Shown here: positions 21,615 to 32,236 of the stretch, piece after piece | Position numbering within the stretch: the first letter of the stretch is position 1 | Layout of the letters: each line of letters opens with the position of its first letter | DNA from: Massariosphaeria phaeospora | Taxonomy: Eukaryota > Ascomycota > Dothideomycetes > Pleosporales | Length of the DNA stretch: 64,000 bases | Direction: 5' to 3' | NCBI GenBank assembly: GCA_011032825.1 | Contig: JAADJZ010000034.1 | Location: forward strand, 328,919-392,918 | Notes under the pieces: generated by a model | What the model saw: only the letters and a program-made list of their open reading frames with translations | Database searches by the model: none | Told to the model about the DNA's origin: nothing | Position numbers and translations under genes: made by a program

Positions 21615-22607
21615 CTATTTCTTCAACCCCACCAACTCCTCACTGACCTCCCACAACCTCTTCTCCTTCTCCTCGTCATATATATGCTCCGCATACCCCA
21701 CACTCAACATAACCGCATCCTCCGGCAACTTCGGCGCCACATCGCAATTCTCCAAATACAACCCCCCTTTCCCCTCCAACTCCTTGGCCAGCGCAGCCCA
21801 CACCTGCGTCGCAGCACCCTGCTCCGCACTCTTCATATACACCTGCACCTCAGGCATCGCCTCCTGCGCCGCGCGCGTCGCCTCATCCGTGTGTTTCTGC
21901 AGCCCGCTCCAGATGCCGCCGGGGTGCAGCGAAAACGCATGCAGATACTGCGCGGCGTAGCGGCGCTGCAGCTCGTTGGCGAACCACACGTTTGCGGTTT
22001 TGGACTGGCCGTACGCGAGGTTGGGCTTGTAGATGCCGGTGAGCGCCAGGTTGTCGAAGTGCACGGTGCCCCAGCGGTGCGCCATCGAGGACACGGCGAC
22101 GACGCGCGAGGGCAGCGCGGGGGTCGCGGACGCGAGCAGCGTGTCGCGCAGCAGCGAGAAGAGCAGGAAGTGCGCGAGGTGATTGACGCCGAATTGCGAC
22201 TCGAAGCCGTCGGCGGTGCGCGCCTCGGGGCACGCCATGATGCCGGCGTTGTTGACCAGGATGTTGAGCGTCGAGCTTTTAGACAGGAACTCTTTGGCGC
22301 AGGCGCGCACGCTGGCGAGCGAGTTCATGTCGAGGTGCAGCAGCTCGAGCTTGCCGGGCTCCAGGTCGTCTTTGAGCGCGGCTTTTCCCTTCTCGAGGTC
22401 GCGCACTGCGCCGAAGACGTGCATGCCGGCGGCTTTGAGCGCTTTGGCGGTTTCGATGCCGATGCCCGAGGACGTGCCGGTTACGAGGGCGACTTTGCCG
22501 CTGAGTTTGCCGACGAGGTTTTCATCTTGCACGATCTGGAGGGCTGTGGGACGGGCGTCGCCGGGGCCTTTGATGGTCTTGTGGGCGTCGGCGTAGCGGG
22601 ATGGCAT
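21615..22607 (-). CDS. Short-chain dehydrogenase/reductase (retinol dehydrogenase/WWOX-like)
   Basis: Single reverse-strand exon, 330 residues, the usual size for this branch of the SDR family. Visible motifs are the cofactor-binding TGTSSGIG at 43-50, NNAG at 119-122, the catalytic Ser in AVSSMAH at about 173-174, and Y199-x-x-x-K203 (YGQSK). The HP-G-G motif after the active site (SLHPGGIW) is also present. The enzyme should oxidise or reduce an alcohol/carbonyl with NAD(P)(H). The sequence resembles fungal retinol-dehydrogenase-like and WW-domain oxidoreductase-like proteins; the substrate is unknown. There is no signal peptide. It starts at the only sensible ATG, preceded by about 670 bp of promoter. 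Confidence 0.93.
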   Translation of the reverse strand: MPSRYADAHKTIKGPGDARPTALQIVQDENLVGKLSGKVALVTGTSSGIGIETAKALKAAGMHVFGAVRDLEKGKAALKDDLEPGKLELLHLDMNSLASVRACAKEFLSKSSTLNILVNNAGIMACPEARTADGFESQFGVNHLAHFLLFSLLRDTLLASATPALPSRVVAVSSMAHRWGTVHFDNLALTGIYKPNLAYGQSKTANVWFANELQRRYAAQYLHAFSLHPGGIWSGLQKHTDEATRAAQEAMPEVQVYMKSAEQGAATQVWAALAKELEGKGGLYLENCDVAPKLPEDAVMLSVGYAEHIYDEEKEKRLWEVSEELVGLKK

Positions 22608-23279
22608 GGTGGAGCGGTTGAAGATGTTTGTGGAATACGTGTATGGAATGGTAGACGTGAGAAGCTGGGGAATGCTATGGGGTGGATTCGTCGAAGCGGT
22701 GGCATGCTGTCTTTATATGCTTTTCTTCGCTGCCAGAGCTCAGAGGTTTATCCGTTTCTTTACGTCCGCCATTGTCCATACGCCCCATCTTACGCCGCTT
22801 GGTGTTTGTAGTTCTACGATTGATTACCGGATTAGGCCAAATGCAAAGTGCAATTCCTCACCTTTCCTCACCTGGACAAGCCTTAAATCCGATCTTCCGG
22901 GCACGTGATATATGCCAAGCCGATTGTGCACTTTAGTGCGTTAACGCCGTCGTCCTGCAGCGATTAGGATTTGGGGTTAGAGGCTGACGGTGTACAAGAT
23001 GAGATGAAATGGAAAACGATTCGGTTGTAACAGTGTAAATTGAAATATCTGCCCGGGCGTGAATAATGAATGGTCTAGTATACAACATGTAAGGTATGAC
23101 ATCCAAAGAATGAAAGAACGATACGCGCCTCGTCGATTAATATTGATAAGTAGTCCGTGTTCAATGCCAAAATCGCATACCTGATACCGCGCAACCCAAG
23201 TATCAGACGCCAGAAGCGATTGTGTGCGCAGTGTCGTAAGGTCGTACCAAGATCTGTGGACCAATATGCGCCGCGACGA
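22608..23279. other. Intergenic: dehydrogenase promoter and 3' side of coiled-coil gene
   Basis: About 670 bp between two reverse-strand genes. Nothing else was recognised. Confidence 0.5.
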
Positions 23280-23867
23280 CTACACCGTCCCTCCGTCTTC
23301 GTTCTGTGAGGTGCGCGGCCGGTCTACCAGAACGTATTCAGTGCTGTTGTAAGAGGCTGGGGTCTCGGGCAGCGCACCTGGCATGTCTCTAGTGGGCAAT
23401 GCATCAACCCGGGGCTTCCGGTTTGCGGCCAGAGGGCTCCCCCGTCCCACTCCAGATTTGTCTTCTTCTGGGAAGGTACTTTGGATGGGGGTGCGACGCC
23501 GGCTGTCACTGCGACGGGGAGGAGAGGTCTTGGCTTTGTTCAGGCGCTCTTCGGTTTCGCGCAGACGCGCCTCGAGAGCTTCGAGCTCCTGTGCGTGCGT
23601 GGAGACGGCTTGCTTCCTAGGTCAGGGGCGGTTAGCCTCTGCTGAGCGCTGTGTGGTGGAGGGCATACTTCTGGTGGACGTTCTTGTCCAGCGTGTCCAG
23701 TCCGCCATCGAGCCTGAACAGGTCGTCCAGCTCCGACATGAAGTTGCGGGCCACGGTCCTGCAGGCTAGAGTCAGAATCCGGGGAAGCTTGGTGCTAGCG
23801 TGGGGAGCGCTCACGACTGAGGACGGCCATTCGGCTTCCATGCGCGGTCGAGGTCAGGGTCTGCCAT
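23280..23867 (-). CDS. Small conserved coiled-coil protein of unknown function
   Basis: Reverse-strand exons 23867-23815, 23758-23669 and 23616-23280 give 159 residues. Both introns are about 52-56 nt with GT-AG ends and consistent phase. The N-terminus reads ADPDLDRAWKPNGRPQSRTV, then MSELDDLFRLDGGLDTLDKNV leads into a predicted coiled coil at about 50-80 (KQAVSTHAQELEALEARLRE). The rest is Arg/Ser/Pro-rich and disordered, ending in a PASYNSTEYVLVDRP segment. I believe similar short proteins occur across Pezizomycotina, but no named family was recognised. It shares a divergent promoter with the bromodomain gene. Confidence 0.72.
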
Positions 23868-24967
23868 GGCGGTGGGTGGACAGGTTGCTGCGAGTTGAGG
23901 AGAGGTAATGGATATCGGAGAGGGCCAGAAGGGCGTCTGGAATGCGACGAGATGCGGTTCCAGGGCTGACGGTAGGCTAATGGGGTTATGATGTTTGGCT
24001 GCAGCAGACGCAAGCGGCACGCGTCAAAGTCAAAGTCCAGGGCGTTTCCAAATGCGCATCCGGGTCTGGCGGTGGGGAGGGAGCATGATAGGGCCGTCCG
24101 GTGATGAGAGCGCAAGATGGGCCTGGGGTAATATTACTATGTATTGGGAAAAGGAGGCGTCGTCGGCATGGCGCTCCTCATCTATGCCCGTTGGGTCGCA
24201 AGCGGACGATCGGCAGGAGGAAGAGGCGCCGTCACGCAGCATCAGGCATGTCTCTCAGCAGCAACGGCAAGCAAACCACAACATCACGCAGCGCGCACAC
24301 TGAGACTGCCGTGGACATGACCGCAGCGGATGCGCGATGTCATCAGACGTCGCCGTTCTCACCCCGCGTTGTTGCTGCAAAAACAACGTCCAGCGTCTCT
24401 GGCCGCTGGCACGCCCTGCCCAAAGCTTAAGCTTCGGTATTCTGACTAGCCATACTTACGGAGTAATCGCCCTCTCTCTACACTGCTCCGTACATACCAT
24501 AGGGCTTTGCGATAAAGATAAAGGTCAACCATCTACTTATTGCTCAAAATTCCTATGCTGTCTTCATCCGTAAATAATGAATGCTGGGGTGCCGGCACGC
24601 TGCCGCTGCCCGTGCCTGCCTTAGCTGACTGCACAGGCCGCCGCCAAGCCCCGCACGGCTGCCGCCGCCTGATTGGCCCGTCTGGAGGCGCGCACCTGGC
24701 AGCAGCAGCAGCAGCAGCAGTTGCGGCCGCCGGTCGCGAACCACCACCACAACGGTCAACCACGATACCCACCGCCAGAATATTTCCATCGCCGCCCGCC
24801 GCCCCGCCATCGCTCCGCCCTGGCCGCCTCGTCCTCGCCCTCTCTCCGATGCATTGCGATGCGCGCGTGCTGATCCTCAACCACAGTCGACCGTCGTGCT
24901 GGCTCCCATCGCGCCCTCGTCCCATCGCCCGCGTGCCCCAGCAGCCGCCGTCCAGTGGTGTTGGGGG
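23868..24967. promoter_or_regulatory. Divergent promoter of coiled-coil and bromodomain genes
   Basis: About 1.1 kb. Near 24,701-24,721 it contains a (GCA)7 microsatellite. An open frame continues upstream of the bromodomain ATG to 24,854, but its composition is of leader type (Pro/Ser/Arg-rich), so it is treated as 5' UTR. Confidence 0.5.
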
Positions 24968-27646
24968 ATGAATACTAGCCTCACCGCCTACACCCACCTC
25001 GAGTCGCTCCTGCTGTTCCAGTCCCTCCATACCTATGGCGTAGGCAACGCCATTTTCAGCAACATCTCGGAGCTGCTGAAGAGCAACGCCCACATTACCA
25101 GCGACAAGCGCTTCCAGAGCGGCCGCCTGAGCCCCGATGCCTTGCGCAATTTCTACCTGCACATTCTGAACGAGGAGGCTACGAGTGAACAAGGCGTGCC
25201 AGACGGTGACGCGCAAAATGGGGAGGTCAGGAACTCGCGGAAACGGAAGGCTCTCAGTCCGAGTCTGCCGTCGGTCCAGGAATCGCTTCAGCACCAGCAC
25301 CTCATTCCGCGCCTTGTCAACAAGCTGTATGCCCGGTACCGCGCCGCCATCACCGACCAGATCAGACACGACGAGGACAAGTACGACAGGTTGCAGCGGG
25401 AGTACCAGGGCATCGAGCGCGGCGAGTGGGATGACCAGTTGAGAGATAGAGCGAACGGGAAATCTTCAGTGTCGCGCAGTCCCAGTCTTTCCAAGAAGTC
25501 GCCCGTACTCCACCAGAAGGCAGTACCGCCTGCTGCTAGTCCCTTGCTAGGCGTCCAGGATGGTGTCCGATGTGAACCCTCCTCGGTGAGCGCTCATGTG
25601 CCTGACGGTTCTCAACACCATGTGGTCGAACCCCCCATTCCACCCCAACCGCCGAACGGACAAATTCAACCCGATCCTAGTCCGAAGGATGTTCCGAATG
25701 CATCTGCACGCAAGAAAGAGCCAGCCACTGAACCGCTTACCACGCCATCTGCATCACTTCCACTGCCAGGACCCACCAACCCACCGCAGCAAACGCTGCT
25801 CCCCCACCCTCTTGCGCCATCTCCAGCTTTCCAACGGCCACAGCCTGTCGCTACGGGTTACATTGTATCCCCGCAAGCCCATCGTTCGCCATACGCGCCT
25901 CAAGCAATCCCGGCTCCTCCAAACGTACCACCTCCCAGCAATCTTCATGCGCAAAACCAAGCACCCGTCGCAAATGCTCCACCTCCCACCGCTCCCCCAT
26001 CTGTTGGACAGCTTCAACCACACCCCATCCAACCGTATGGTGCAAATGGTGTCCCGCATTATGGACCTGTTCCCGGTCCTCCACAGTTTTCGTCTACGCC
26101 TTCACAGTTTCCAGGACCACATCCTCCGCCAGCACAATCTCCCGCAATACATACGCCTCAACAGCAAAGGAATCCCTTCTCTTATCCAGTTCAACCTCCT
26201 TATCCACCGCAGCAAGCTCAAATAGTTCCGCCTCCACCCCAAGGTGGCTTTATGCTGCCCCCTTTTCAAGTCTCCCCGCAGGATCCATCACGCGCCCATC
26301 ACCAACCACCGCCTCAACCGCATTATCCTCAAGTGTCTACCCCCATAACTGCACGCCAGGGCGCACCACCTGTTAAATCAAGCGTTCTGGCTCCGCCAAG
26401 TGCTAATCGTGCTGGACTCCCACCAATGCACCCGTTGGTCACACAGGCCAGGCATTCCTTCTCGACCCCAACCAGCGCTCGTTCACCTCAGAGTGCGTTG
26501 ATGACACCAAGGTCTGCTAAGACTATCTGGAAATCTTCAGCTAGAGTTTTCGCAACGCCTCCTGTCCCCCGACCGCAGGTTAGTCCTATTGATGACATTT
26601 CATCCCGCGAGGAACCTAAAAAGAGCCCACCAAAAGCTAAGCCGCCACGTAAACCACGAGGTAGGGGTAAAGCGAAAGATAAAGAGAAACAGCCAGAAAA
26701 GGATTCTGAAGCTGACTCCAAGCCCGATCCCTCACAAACAGAAGAACCTGTGCCTCAGACAGAACCTCGCCGAGGACGGCTCCGGAGAAAAGCTCCTGTC
26801 AAAAGGAAAAGGCTTGGTAGTATCGCTTCTTCACAGGCGGCCGGCTCTACTCGAGAGCGGAGTAGAAGCCACTCTATTTTGTCCCATACTGAGACAATCG
26901 CGGCTGACACTGAATCGCAAACTGGTAATCGAGTCAAATCGGAGCGTGGCACCTCGGTCGATGTCATTGAAGAAGACCCTGCAGATGGGCCTACTCCGAT
27001 CTCAACGCGTCGGCGTGCTGGCAAGATTCAGCCGCTACAGTCGAAGAAGCGGAAACGAAATGCGCGAGATGCTTCGCCAGAGGGCTCGGACGAACAGCCG
27101 AGTACGCCTGGCCTCGCCAAAGTGGTCATCGCGCCCCGACACTTCTCCCGCATGTGCAACCCAATCATGAATGACATTTCGTCACACAAGCACGCGTCTA
27201 CGTTTACCACCGCCGTCAAACCCAAGGATGCAGAGGGCTACTACGAGATCATCAAGCGGCCCACTGACCTGAAATCCATCCAAAAGGCCGTCGGCGTGGG
27301 CTCCAGGCTGGTAACGGCCATGGCGTCCGACACACCAGCGGCCAGTCCCGGCGGCGCAGGCGGCATCGTCGAGTTGCCAATGACCGTGGACAATATACCA
27401 CCCAAGGCCATTGTCAACTCTGCCCAGCTCGAGAAAGAGCTGATGCGCATGTTTGCCAACGCCGTCATGTTCAACGCCGGAGAAGAGGGCGTGGTGGAGG
27501 ACGCACGAGAGATGTTCGAGGCTGTGCAGCGGAGCGTGGCGAGCTGGCGGAATGTCGAGCGCGCGAGTGGGCGGCTGGAGGTCGAAGACACGCCGGTGCC
27601 GGAAGAAGACGTGGTGCCTACTGCTTCAAAGCGGAGGAAGCTCTGA
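24968..27646 (+). CDS. Bromodomain protein, BRD8/Bdc1-like (candidate NuA4 subunit)
   Basis: Single exon of 892 residues from the ATG at 24968 (MNTSLTAYTHLESLLLFQSL). An in-frame ATG at 24854 would add 38 residues unlike the family. The N-terminal 60 residues (LLLFQSLHTYGVGNAIFSNISELLKS) resemble the conserved start of BRD8-type proteins. The region about 80-160 is helical with a charged coiled coil. Residues about 170-530 are a very Pro/Gln-rich low-complexity tract, and 530-700 are basic (KPPRKPRGRGKAKDKEK and similar), suggesting DNA or nucleosome contact. A bromodomain occupies about 726-865, with the YYEIIKRPTDLKSI segment and FANAVMFNAGEE carrying the acetyl-lysine-binding Asn. S. pombe Bdc1 and human BRD8 are NuA4/TIP60 subunits, so a histone acetylation role is inferred. 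Confidence 0.85.
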   Translation: MNTSLTAYTHLESLLLFQSLHTYGVGNAIFSNISELLKSNAHITSDKRFQSGRLSPDALRNFYLHILNEEATSEQGVPDGDAQNGEVRNSRKRKALSPSLPSVQESLQHQHLIPRLVNKLYARYRAAITDQIRHDEDKYDRLQREYQGIERGEWDDQLRDRANGKSSVSRSPSLSKKSPVLHQKAVPPAASPLLGVQDGVRCEPSSVSAHVPDGSQHHVVEPPIPPQPPNGQIQPDPSPKDVPNASARKKEPATEPLTTPSASLPLPGPTNPPQQTLLPHPLAPSPAFQRPQPVATGYIVSPQAHRSPYAPQAIPAPPNVPPPSNLHAQNQAPVANAPPPTAPPSVGQLQPHPIQPYGANGVPHYGPVPGPPQFSSTPSQFPGPHPPPAQSPAIHTPQQQRNPFSYPVQPPYPPQQAQIVPPPPQGGFMLPPFQVSPQDPSRAHHQPPPQPHYPQVSTPITARQGAPPVKSSVLAPPSANRAGLPPMHPLVTQARHSFSTPTSARSPQSALMTPRSAKTIWKSSARVFATPPVPRPQVSPIDDISSREEPKKSPPKAKPPRKPRGRGKAKDKEKQPEKDSEADSKPDPSQTEEPVPQTEPRRGRLRRKAPVKRKRLGSIASSQAAGSTRERSRSHSILSHTETIAADTESQTGNRVKSERGTSVDVIEEDPADGPTPISTRRRAGKIQPLQSKKRKRNARDASPEGSDEQPSTPGLAKVVIAPRHFSRMCNPIMNDISSHKHASTFTTAVKPKDAEGYYEIIKRPTDLKSIQKAVGVGSRLVTAMASDTPAASPGGAGGIVELPMTVDNIPPKAIVNSAQLEKELMRMFANAVMFNAGEEGVVEDAREMFEAVQRSVASWRNVERASGRLEVEDTPVPEEDVVPTASKRRKL

Positions 27647-28737
27647 AACTTTTACTTTTGAACCTTGCCCCCCAGAGTGGTTGGCGCCTATGATAGGAAT
27701 AGATTTGTTCACGATTTCGATTACTTGACAACTTGTTGTTCTTGCTGGCTGGCTATGTGTGAAGTTGCAGTTTCTCATCTGTTATGACGTATCTGCGTAA
27801 TATAGACGGCGGCGTTCATCGTGCCTTGCCTAGGTGGTATATGCCCGTGTAAGCGAGACGCTGATCACATACACACTGACGTCACGACTATCTATCAGGC
27901 CATGAAACCTTTCTACTATATAAGACAGACCCTTTCGCGTTACCACACGTGGATGCATAAGACTTTTGATTCGAAACCACGGTTTCTGTGATTCTAAGAA
28001 GACTACGCCCTGGACAGGAGAAAAAGGTTGCATACTTGGTTGGGATTGCACACCCACCCAATGAATGTTGGTTGACGATGAGGTAGGCATTTGCTGATGA
28101 TTTTCAGATACACAAAAACAAAACATCACTTGGTAGATTTAGTCGCAAGACAAGAACCCTGGATGGCCGACATAGCATCATCATTAACAAAAATCTATCT
28201 ATTCATCAAAGTCATGGCTAGCTAGCCTAGCTAGCTAAAACGATTCGAAGAAAATCGAAGAAAGAGACACGCTTTTCCAAGGCCGTAACGCGTTTCGCGC
28301 GCATCGCATCGCATCGCATCGCATCATTACAGATTCTGTCTATTCATCACCAACGTCATAGTGAAGCTGAAACGATTCGAAGAAGATTCGAAGAAAGAGA
28401 CACGCCCCCTTTCGGGAAGCCGTCGGAAGGGGATATCTCCGCCTACATCAGCACTTGATGGAATGGAGTTGAGTTGAGTTGAGTTGAGAAGCCGGACGGG
28501 AAGAAAGAAACACACCGGGAGGAAATGTAGAGAGCGGGATAGAAGAGAGAGGGGAATGAGAAGGCTTTTCGGCGGCTCGGACGTGGCGGACTACGACGAG
28601 CCAGCGGATACATGTCTTGGGAACATCGTCGAAGAAAAAACAATACGACGGCAAACTTTTCATCAGGCCTGTTCGTTACTTCCGTTCATGAATCCGTCAA
28701 GAACTCAGCCATGGGATCTGCGCCTCTCCTATCCCAC
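27647..28737. repeat. Convergent intergenic region with diverged tandem duplication and pentamer repeats
   Basis: Two copies of a block of about 95 bp (about 28,191-28,290 and 28,330-28,425) share CTATTCATCA, ACGATTCGAAGAA and GAAAGAGACACGC. Between them stands a run of CGCAT pentamers (28,301-28,325), and downstream is a GAGTT pentamer run (28,465-28,490). A near-palindrome of GCTAGCTAG units sits at 28,217-28,235. No gene recognised. Confidence 0.6.
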
Positions 28738-29592
28738 CTATAACCCCCCAGTCAACCTGTCATTCTCATCCTTCAGCAAGTCTCGCTCCCGTTCAATCTT
28801 CTTGATATACTCAATCGCCCCCGCAAGCACCATAGCCTTACTCGGTTTCGGCTGCCCCACCGCAACCCCGTCTTCGCTCTGCAGCAGCGTCGGCACCGCG
28901 CGTCGCAGCCGCTCGAGTTCCGCGTTCAGGCCCTCGCGGTACTTGCGCTCGACCTGGTTGTGCGGCAGCCGGCTTGTGCGTTGGCATTTTGCCGACGAGA
29001 TGGAGGGCGTGTCGGAGGTGGTGCGCTCGAGTTTCGGGCGCCCGCGCTTGCGTTGCGGACGCTTGGGCGCGCTTTCGGGCTCGGGGGACGAGGCCGGTTC
29101 GTGCTTTAGGAGGCGCGGGGAGAGTTCGGGGGAGCTGGTGTGGGGGAGGCGCGGGGCGTCGCCGCAGAGGGAGGGCGTGGGCGAGTGCTGCGTGTGGGGC
29201 GACACGCAGCTGGACTCAAACGATGTGTTCTGGACGTCGGCGAGAGACGACACAGGTACGAATTGGTTTAGCTGGGGATATGGAGCGGAGCTGGGATTGA
29301 ACGGTGGGGGGTACGCGGTCGGAATTGCGGTGGCGGAAGCGGGGAATGTGGAGTTGAAAGCGGCCTGCGTCTTCTGCACGAAGCCGGCAGGCAGCTCGAT
29401 GGACGTGACGGGCCGGTCGAAGAAAGAGTCGCAGTCGACGAAGGCGGAGAGCGCGTGGTCGGGCTGCACCGTGTAGGCGTCGGCGAGGTACGCTTTGTCG
29501 AAGGGGTCGTCCGTGTACGAGAAGGCATCGTTCGTGGGCGAGTAGTCGGTATTGGCTACCACAGGGTAGGAAGACAGATCGGAGAAATCCAT
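28738..29592 (-). CDS. bHLH transcription factor with AT-hook, DevR-like
   Basis: Single reverse-strand exon, 284 residues. Residues 1-175 are acidic and Ser/Pro-rich, probably an activation region. An AT-hook (KRGRPK, 182-187) precedes the basic helix-loop-helix domain at about 209-280. The basic region is HNQVERKYREGLN, with Tyr218 at the place where most bHLH proteins have Arg; this Tyr is the mark of SREBP-type factors and allows binding to non-palindromic sites. The second helix (SKAMVLAGAIEYIKKIERERDLLKDE) runs into a short zipper. The basic region closely resembles Aspergillus DevR, which controls conidiation and sexual development, so a developmental regulator is likely. There are no transmembrane segments, so it is not a membrane-bound SREBP. 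A (CA)n tract abuts the ATG. Confidence 0.88.
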   Translation of the reverse strand: MDFSDLSSYPVVANTDYSPTNDAFSYTDDPFDKAYLADAYTVQPDHALSAFVDCDSFFDRPVTSIELPAGFVQKTQAAFNSTFPASATAIPTAYPPPFNPSSAPYPQLNQFVPVSSLADVQNTSFESSCVSPHTQHSPTPSLCGDAPRLPHTSSPELSPRLLKHEPASSPEPESAPKRPQRKRGRPKLERTTSDTPSISSAKCQRTSRLPHNQVERKYREGLNAELERLRRAVPTLLQSEDGVAVGQPKPSKAMVLAGAIEYIKKIERERDLLKDENDRLTGGL

Positions 29593-30769
29593 TGTGTGTG
29601 TGTGTGTGTTGTTTGAATTCAGGCAAGCTATGTCGGCCAGCCTTTACAGATAAAGCTGGAAAAGAGGAGGGTTTGGGCGATCGGCGATGGGGCGGAGCAG
29701 TGAGGGGAACGTGGGCGAAGGTCGTCGAAGGGTATCACGGCAAAGTCGAATCGTCGATTGGGCGGAGATGTTTGGTCGTGCAGGGAGAAAGAAAGCCCGG
29801 AGATAGACAAGACAATGCGGTCGGAGCTGTAGCTTCGGTTCGGTTCGGTTTGGTTCGTATCAGGAGCTTGGTCGACAGCTACCCAGCTAACAGCCAAGTA
29901 CGTATACAGTTCGTAGTCTCAGACTCTGGACTGGTCACGTATAGCCAAAGCCAAAGCTCGAGCTTGCAATTCGAGACGTGGAAGGTACGTCCAGTCTAGC
30001 ACCAATTTCCTACCCACGTCCCTCCGTCATACGCAGCAGTCTCGCTGTTATACGCAACCCCTCTGTCACCCTGCACAGCTCCCCCGCCAAAGGAGCAGCA
30101 AGCGCAAGCCCCGGTCCCTAAAAGCATTGGCATATGCAAGCCCCCCCATGCAGCACATGCAACTGTCGAACGATGGACACTCCACGTCGGCAGCTTCCGG
30201 GCGCCGAAGGAAGGGAGGGACTAACTAAAGTACGCGTATGCGGACGTGGGGAGTTATTTCGAGAGCCATGCATGGGCTCGGCTCGGCGCCGGCTCGGAGG
30301 AAAGAGAGAGAGCTTTGGTGTTGCATTGATGATTGCACAGGACTGCCCCGCTTGGGTTGAACTACCTAACCGACGGGAAATGGACAAGCTATGCTTGGGA
30401 TGTTTCAGAACTGCTGAGAGGGCGACTACGGTTTACGAAGAATGTGGTTGTTTGTCGGCGTCGTGTTGTTATTCCTTGGTTCGCTGATCGACCATCCGTC
30501 TGCGGGTCAACGGTAACTACTTAGTATTAAATACTAACCTCTGGTCGTGCTGGCGCACGTCTAAGGCTTACTTTGTCTTCCACGTTGTTGACACACTTTG
30601 CAGAATCTGTCTTCCTTTACCTACAGTCCCACGCACAACAACGCGCTTTGCGTTTGAGGAGCTGGTGGTGGTGGTTTAGCATCACAGCCACAGCCACTAC
30701 CCCGCCACCCTTCCCTCATCACCCCACCAAAGATGCCACCCCCTGGATTCCGCTGAACACATTCCCAAC
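29593..30769. promoter_or_regulatory. Divergent promoter of bHLH factor and metallophosphoesterase
   Basis: About 1.18 kb. At 29,594-29,609 a GT/CA dinucleotide run lies directly against the bHLH start codon. CGGTTCGGTTTGGTTCG-type repeats occur at about 29,835-29,858. No other gene recognised. Confidence 0.5.
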
Positions 30770-31843
30770 ATGTCCACCGACCCCAACCCCACATCCTCGC
30801 TCATAAAAACCCGCTTCCTCATCCTCTCCGACACCCACAGCGCCTCGCCCTCCAGCTCTAACAATGCCTCGCCCTTCCGCCTCCCGCTCCCGCGCGCCGA
30901 CGTGCTCCTCCACTGCGGCGACCTCACCATGGCCGGCCACCTGCACGAGTACGACGCCACGCTCGCCATGCTCGGCGCCATCGACGCAGACCTGAAGCTC
31001 GTCATCGCGGGCAACCACGACATCAGCCTCGACGAGCAGTTCTACCGGCGCAGGGGCCAGAGCATGCAGGGGCTGGAGAGGCCGGATCCCGACATGTATG
31101 CGAAGGCGAGGGAGATGTGGACGGGGGAAAGGGCGAGGAGGGCGGGGGTGACGTTTTTGGATGAGGGGGTGTGGGGGTTTGTGTTGGGGAATGGGGCGCG
31201 GTTGAGGGTAGGTTTGCCTACATCCATGTCCATGTATCCATATATGCACCAAATTTCTCCTTCCTTCTTCATCTGAATAGCGCTCACGCACCACCAGGTT
31301 TACGCCTCGCCCTACCAGCCCGAATTCTGCGACTGGGCCTTCCCCTACAATCGCACACAGGACCGCTTCAACCCCGCGCACAGCTGCTCCCCTGGCGCCG
31401 AGTCCATCGCCACGAACCCCGTGCCAGATTTCCCGACCGTTGACGTCGTCATGACGCATGGGCCGCCGCTGGGCATCCGCGACGAGACGGCGCTGGAAAA
31501 GCAGGCCGTGGGGTGCGAGCACTTGCTGCGCGCCGTGGGGAGGTGTAGGCCGCGGTTGCACTGTTTTGGGCATATTCATGAGGGGTGGGGCGCGGAGAGG
31601 GTGGTGTGGGGGGAGGGAGATGGGCGTGTAATGGGGAAGGAGGAGGTGTTGGTGGATAGGGAGAAGGTGGAGAGGGAGAAGGTGGAGAGGGAGGGGGCGG
31701 CGTTTGTGGATGCGAGGGAGCTGGTGTTTGGGAAGGAGACGTTGATGGTCAATGCGAGTATTATGACGGTGGGGTATGAGCCGGTGCAGGGGCCGTGGGT
31801 GGTGGATTTGGATTTGGAGAGGGCGGTCCAAGGGGAGGAGTAG
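30770..31843 (+). CDS. Calcineurin-like metallophosphoesterase (MPPED-like)
   Basis: Exons 30770-31207 and 31298-31843 give 327 residues across a 90-nt intron. All five metal-binding blocks are visible: SDTH (Asp21, His23), HCGD (Asp51), AGNHD (Asn82-His83-Asp84), MTHGPP in exon 2, and FGHIHEGWG. This is a complete dinuclear metal centre, so it should be an active hydrolase of phosphomono- or phosphodiesters, in the cytosolic MPPED1/2-like branch common in fungi. The physiological substrate is unknown. Exon 2 contains a short duplicated charged stretch (EKVEREKVERE) just before the C-terminal conserved block, probably a local insertion. The splice choice keeps the frame at ARLR|VYASPYQPEFCDWAF, which matches the family. 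Confidence 0.91.
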
Positions 31844-32236
31844 GGGGTTTACCTACTGAATGGCCTGTTTACATGGCAACGGTCAAGAAGTAGTTCGTAT
31901 GAAGTGTGGACAATTATTAATAGCACCGACTGACTAATGTGATTAGCTGTCCCAGACGAATATCCGTAATGCCCAGAAGCCGAACAATAATCCCCGTTGA
32001 CCTCAAACTCCGCCGACTGCAGTGACGACTGTCAGAATGGCTCCCGGGGCGATAGACACCGAAACGAACGACACCAATTTTCACCACTGTTCAGCCACGT
32101 CCTCGCCCTGGCCCTTAGCCGACCGAGTTCCATCAGATCCCGTCTCCTCTTCAATTGGGCCCGTCAGCGGCTTCTCGTCGCTAGCCGCAGCACTGCACAC
32201 ATAGAATCAGCACCGTCATGCCCACACAAACACCCA
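31844..32236. other. Intergenic between convergent genes
   Basis: About 390 bp between the phosphoesterase stop and the stop of the basic-tailed protein gene. No feature recognised. Confidence 0.45.

Noticed and set aside
21684..22811. 375-codon + strand open frame
   Set aside because: It is antisense to the short-chain dehydrogenase, whose motifs are complete on the other strand.
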